Assembly (NCBI GenBank): GCA_965370435.1
Contig: CBDUUP010000087.1
Span: 1 to 13,586 of the forward strand
Direction: 5' to 3'
DNA from: CBDUUP01 sp965370435
GTDB taxonomy: Bacteria; Chloroflexota; Anaerolineae; Anaerolineales; UBA11579
DNA length: 13,586 bases
Part shown: positions 12,961-13,586 of the stretch, piece after piece
How positions within the stretch are numbered: the first letter of the stretch is position 1
How the letters are laid out: every line of letters starts with the position of its first letter
Program-made: the position numbers and the translations under genes
The notes under the pieces: model-generated
Database searches by the model: none
What the model saw: only the letters and a program-made list of their open reading frames with translations
What the model was told of the DNA's origin: nothing

Positions 12961-12967
12961 ACTCCCC

Positions 12968-13586
12968 ATGGACCGAACTCCTCCTCGAACCCATTCGGAA
13001 AAGATCGAACTCTACCTGCGTACTTATTACTCCTTGCTGCGAACCAGCGCGGAAGTAAAGATACGCACCCTGGAGGAAACCCATGCCGGGACCAACTCTC
13101 TGCTGCACCAGGCGGCCCGGGAGCGGTATCCCGATATGTCGGCTTTCATATATTGCCTGCTGCGGCTGCCGTCTTGCATGCCGGAGGTGAGGCTGGTGGT
13201 GCTGGGGCAAAGCCCGGAGGTGTTCCGCAAGCAGGGTATCCCCGAGGTGGAGGCCTGGGAGCCGGTCTCTGCGCCGGCCCGGCGGCGGCGCTGTTTCTTC
13301 AACGGGACCGATACCCTGGCCTGCATGATCGCCAGCCGTTCGGACATTGACGACCTGGTCCCCATGCTGACCGCGTATCAGATCGAATGGAACAAGCTCC
13401 ACAAGTCGCTGGAAGGGCTGCCCGAATCGGTAGACCTGGAGAAGGCGGGCGAGGACGAAGCCATGCAGAACACGCTGGCGGATACGCTGGGGATGTCCCT
13501 GGATGATCTGGAGAATTTGCGGCAGATTTGGGGTGAGGATTTTGGGGCCAATATCCAAAAGATCGCTTCTCGGCCCATCCGGTTGG
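12968..13586 (+). CDS. 5' part of an unrecognised conserved-looking protein (runs off the window)
   Basis: An uninterrupted frame from the ATG at 12968 to the window end, at least 206 codons, with codon use like its neighbours. The translation begins MDRTPPRTHSEKIELYLRTY and continues with YYSLLRTSAEVKIRTLEETH, a FIYCLLRLPSCMPEVRLVVLGQ segment near residues 60-80, an arginine run (PARRRRCFFNGTDTL), SRSDIDDLVPMLTAYQIEWN, then an acidic region (ESVDLEKAGEDEAMQNTLADTLG). No signal peptide or membrane helix is seen. I do not recognise a named domain; it has the feel of a Chloroflexota-restricted protein. No Shine-Dalgarno is present, as the heptamer array ends just upstream, so translation may be SD-independent or start elsewhere. 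It lies 119 bp after the small membrane protein. Confidence 0.75.
   Translation, partial: MDRTPPRTHSEKIELYLRTYYSLLRTSAEVKIRTLEETHAGTNSLLHQAARERYPDMSAFIYCLLRLPSCMPEVRLVVLGQSPEVFRKQGIPEVEAWEPVSAPARRRRCFFNGTDTLACMIASRSDIDDLVPMLTAYQIEWNKLHKSLEGLPESVDLEKAGEDEAMQNTLADTLGMSLDDLENLRQIWGEDFGANIQKIASRPIRL

Overview
The window looks like a chromosomal segment of a Chloroflexota bacterium, most likely Anaerolineae-like. This is an inference from the gene set: an XdhC-type maturation factor next to an FAD/[2Fe-2S] fusion, a DUF6483-like protein, a metal-dependent lactonase-like MBL hydrolase and an M3 peptidase. The many short degenerate tandem repeats and REP-like hairpins between GC-rich genes point the same way. 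There is no tRNA, rRNA, CRISPR array, transposase or phage gene. The window is mostly ordinary metabolism, and its unusual content is in the intergenic DNA.

Left part (1-4234, minus strand): three genes read leftwards. They are an MBL-fold hydrolase (3404-4234), an M3-family oligoendopeptidase with its own promoter and a repeat-filled leader (1540-3246), and a seven-helix membrane protein carrying a C-terminal LAS-type zinc peptidase domain that ends in a natural six-histidine run (38-1477).

A 640-bp divergent intergenic region (4235-4874) follows. It holds a CACAGAG-type tandem repeat, an AT-rich stretch, and a 15-bp stem followed by a U-tract. That stem terminates neither flanking gene, so an unannotated small RNA is likely. 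Three further palindromes and a clear extended -10 promoter for icd come after it.

Right part (4875-13586, plus strand): NADP-dependent isocitrate dehydrogenase (icd); a SnoaL-like small protein translationally coupled to an MFS exporter; an SDR oxidoreductase resembling the chlorophyll-b-reductase clade; a DUF6483-like protein behind a strong leader hairpin; an XdhC-like molybdenum-hydroxylase maturation factor; a fused FAD-binding/[2Fe-2S] molybdenum-hydroxylase subunit with the FAD part first; a small two-helix membrane protein with a very basic tail; and the 5' part of a large unrecognised gene running off the window. The XdhC-like gene, the fusion and probably the small membrane protein form one unit. 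The molybdopterin-binding large subunit they should serve is not in the window.

Five of the gene junctions carry arrays of degenerate 7-9-bp tandem repeats. Two of these, 9.5 kb apart, use the same octamer (about AGGTRATT). Two arrays begin at or inside a stop codon. They look like one class of fast-evolving intergenic repeat rather than separate control sites.
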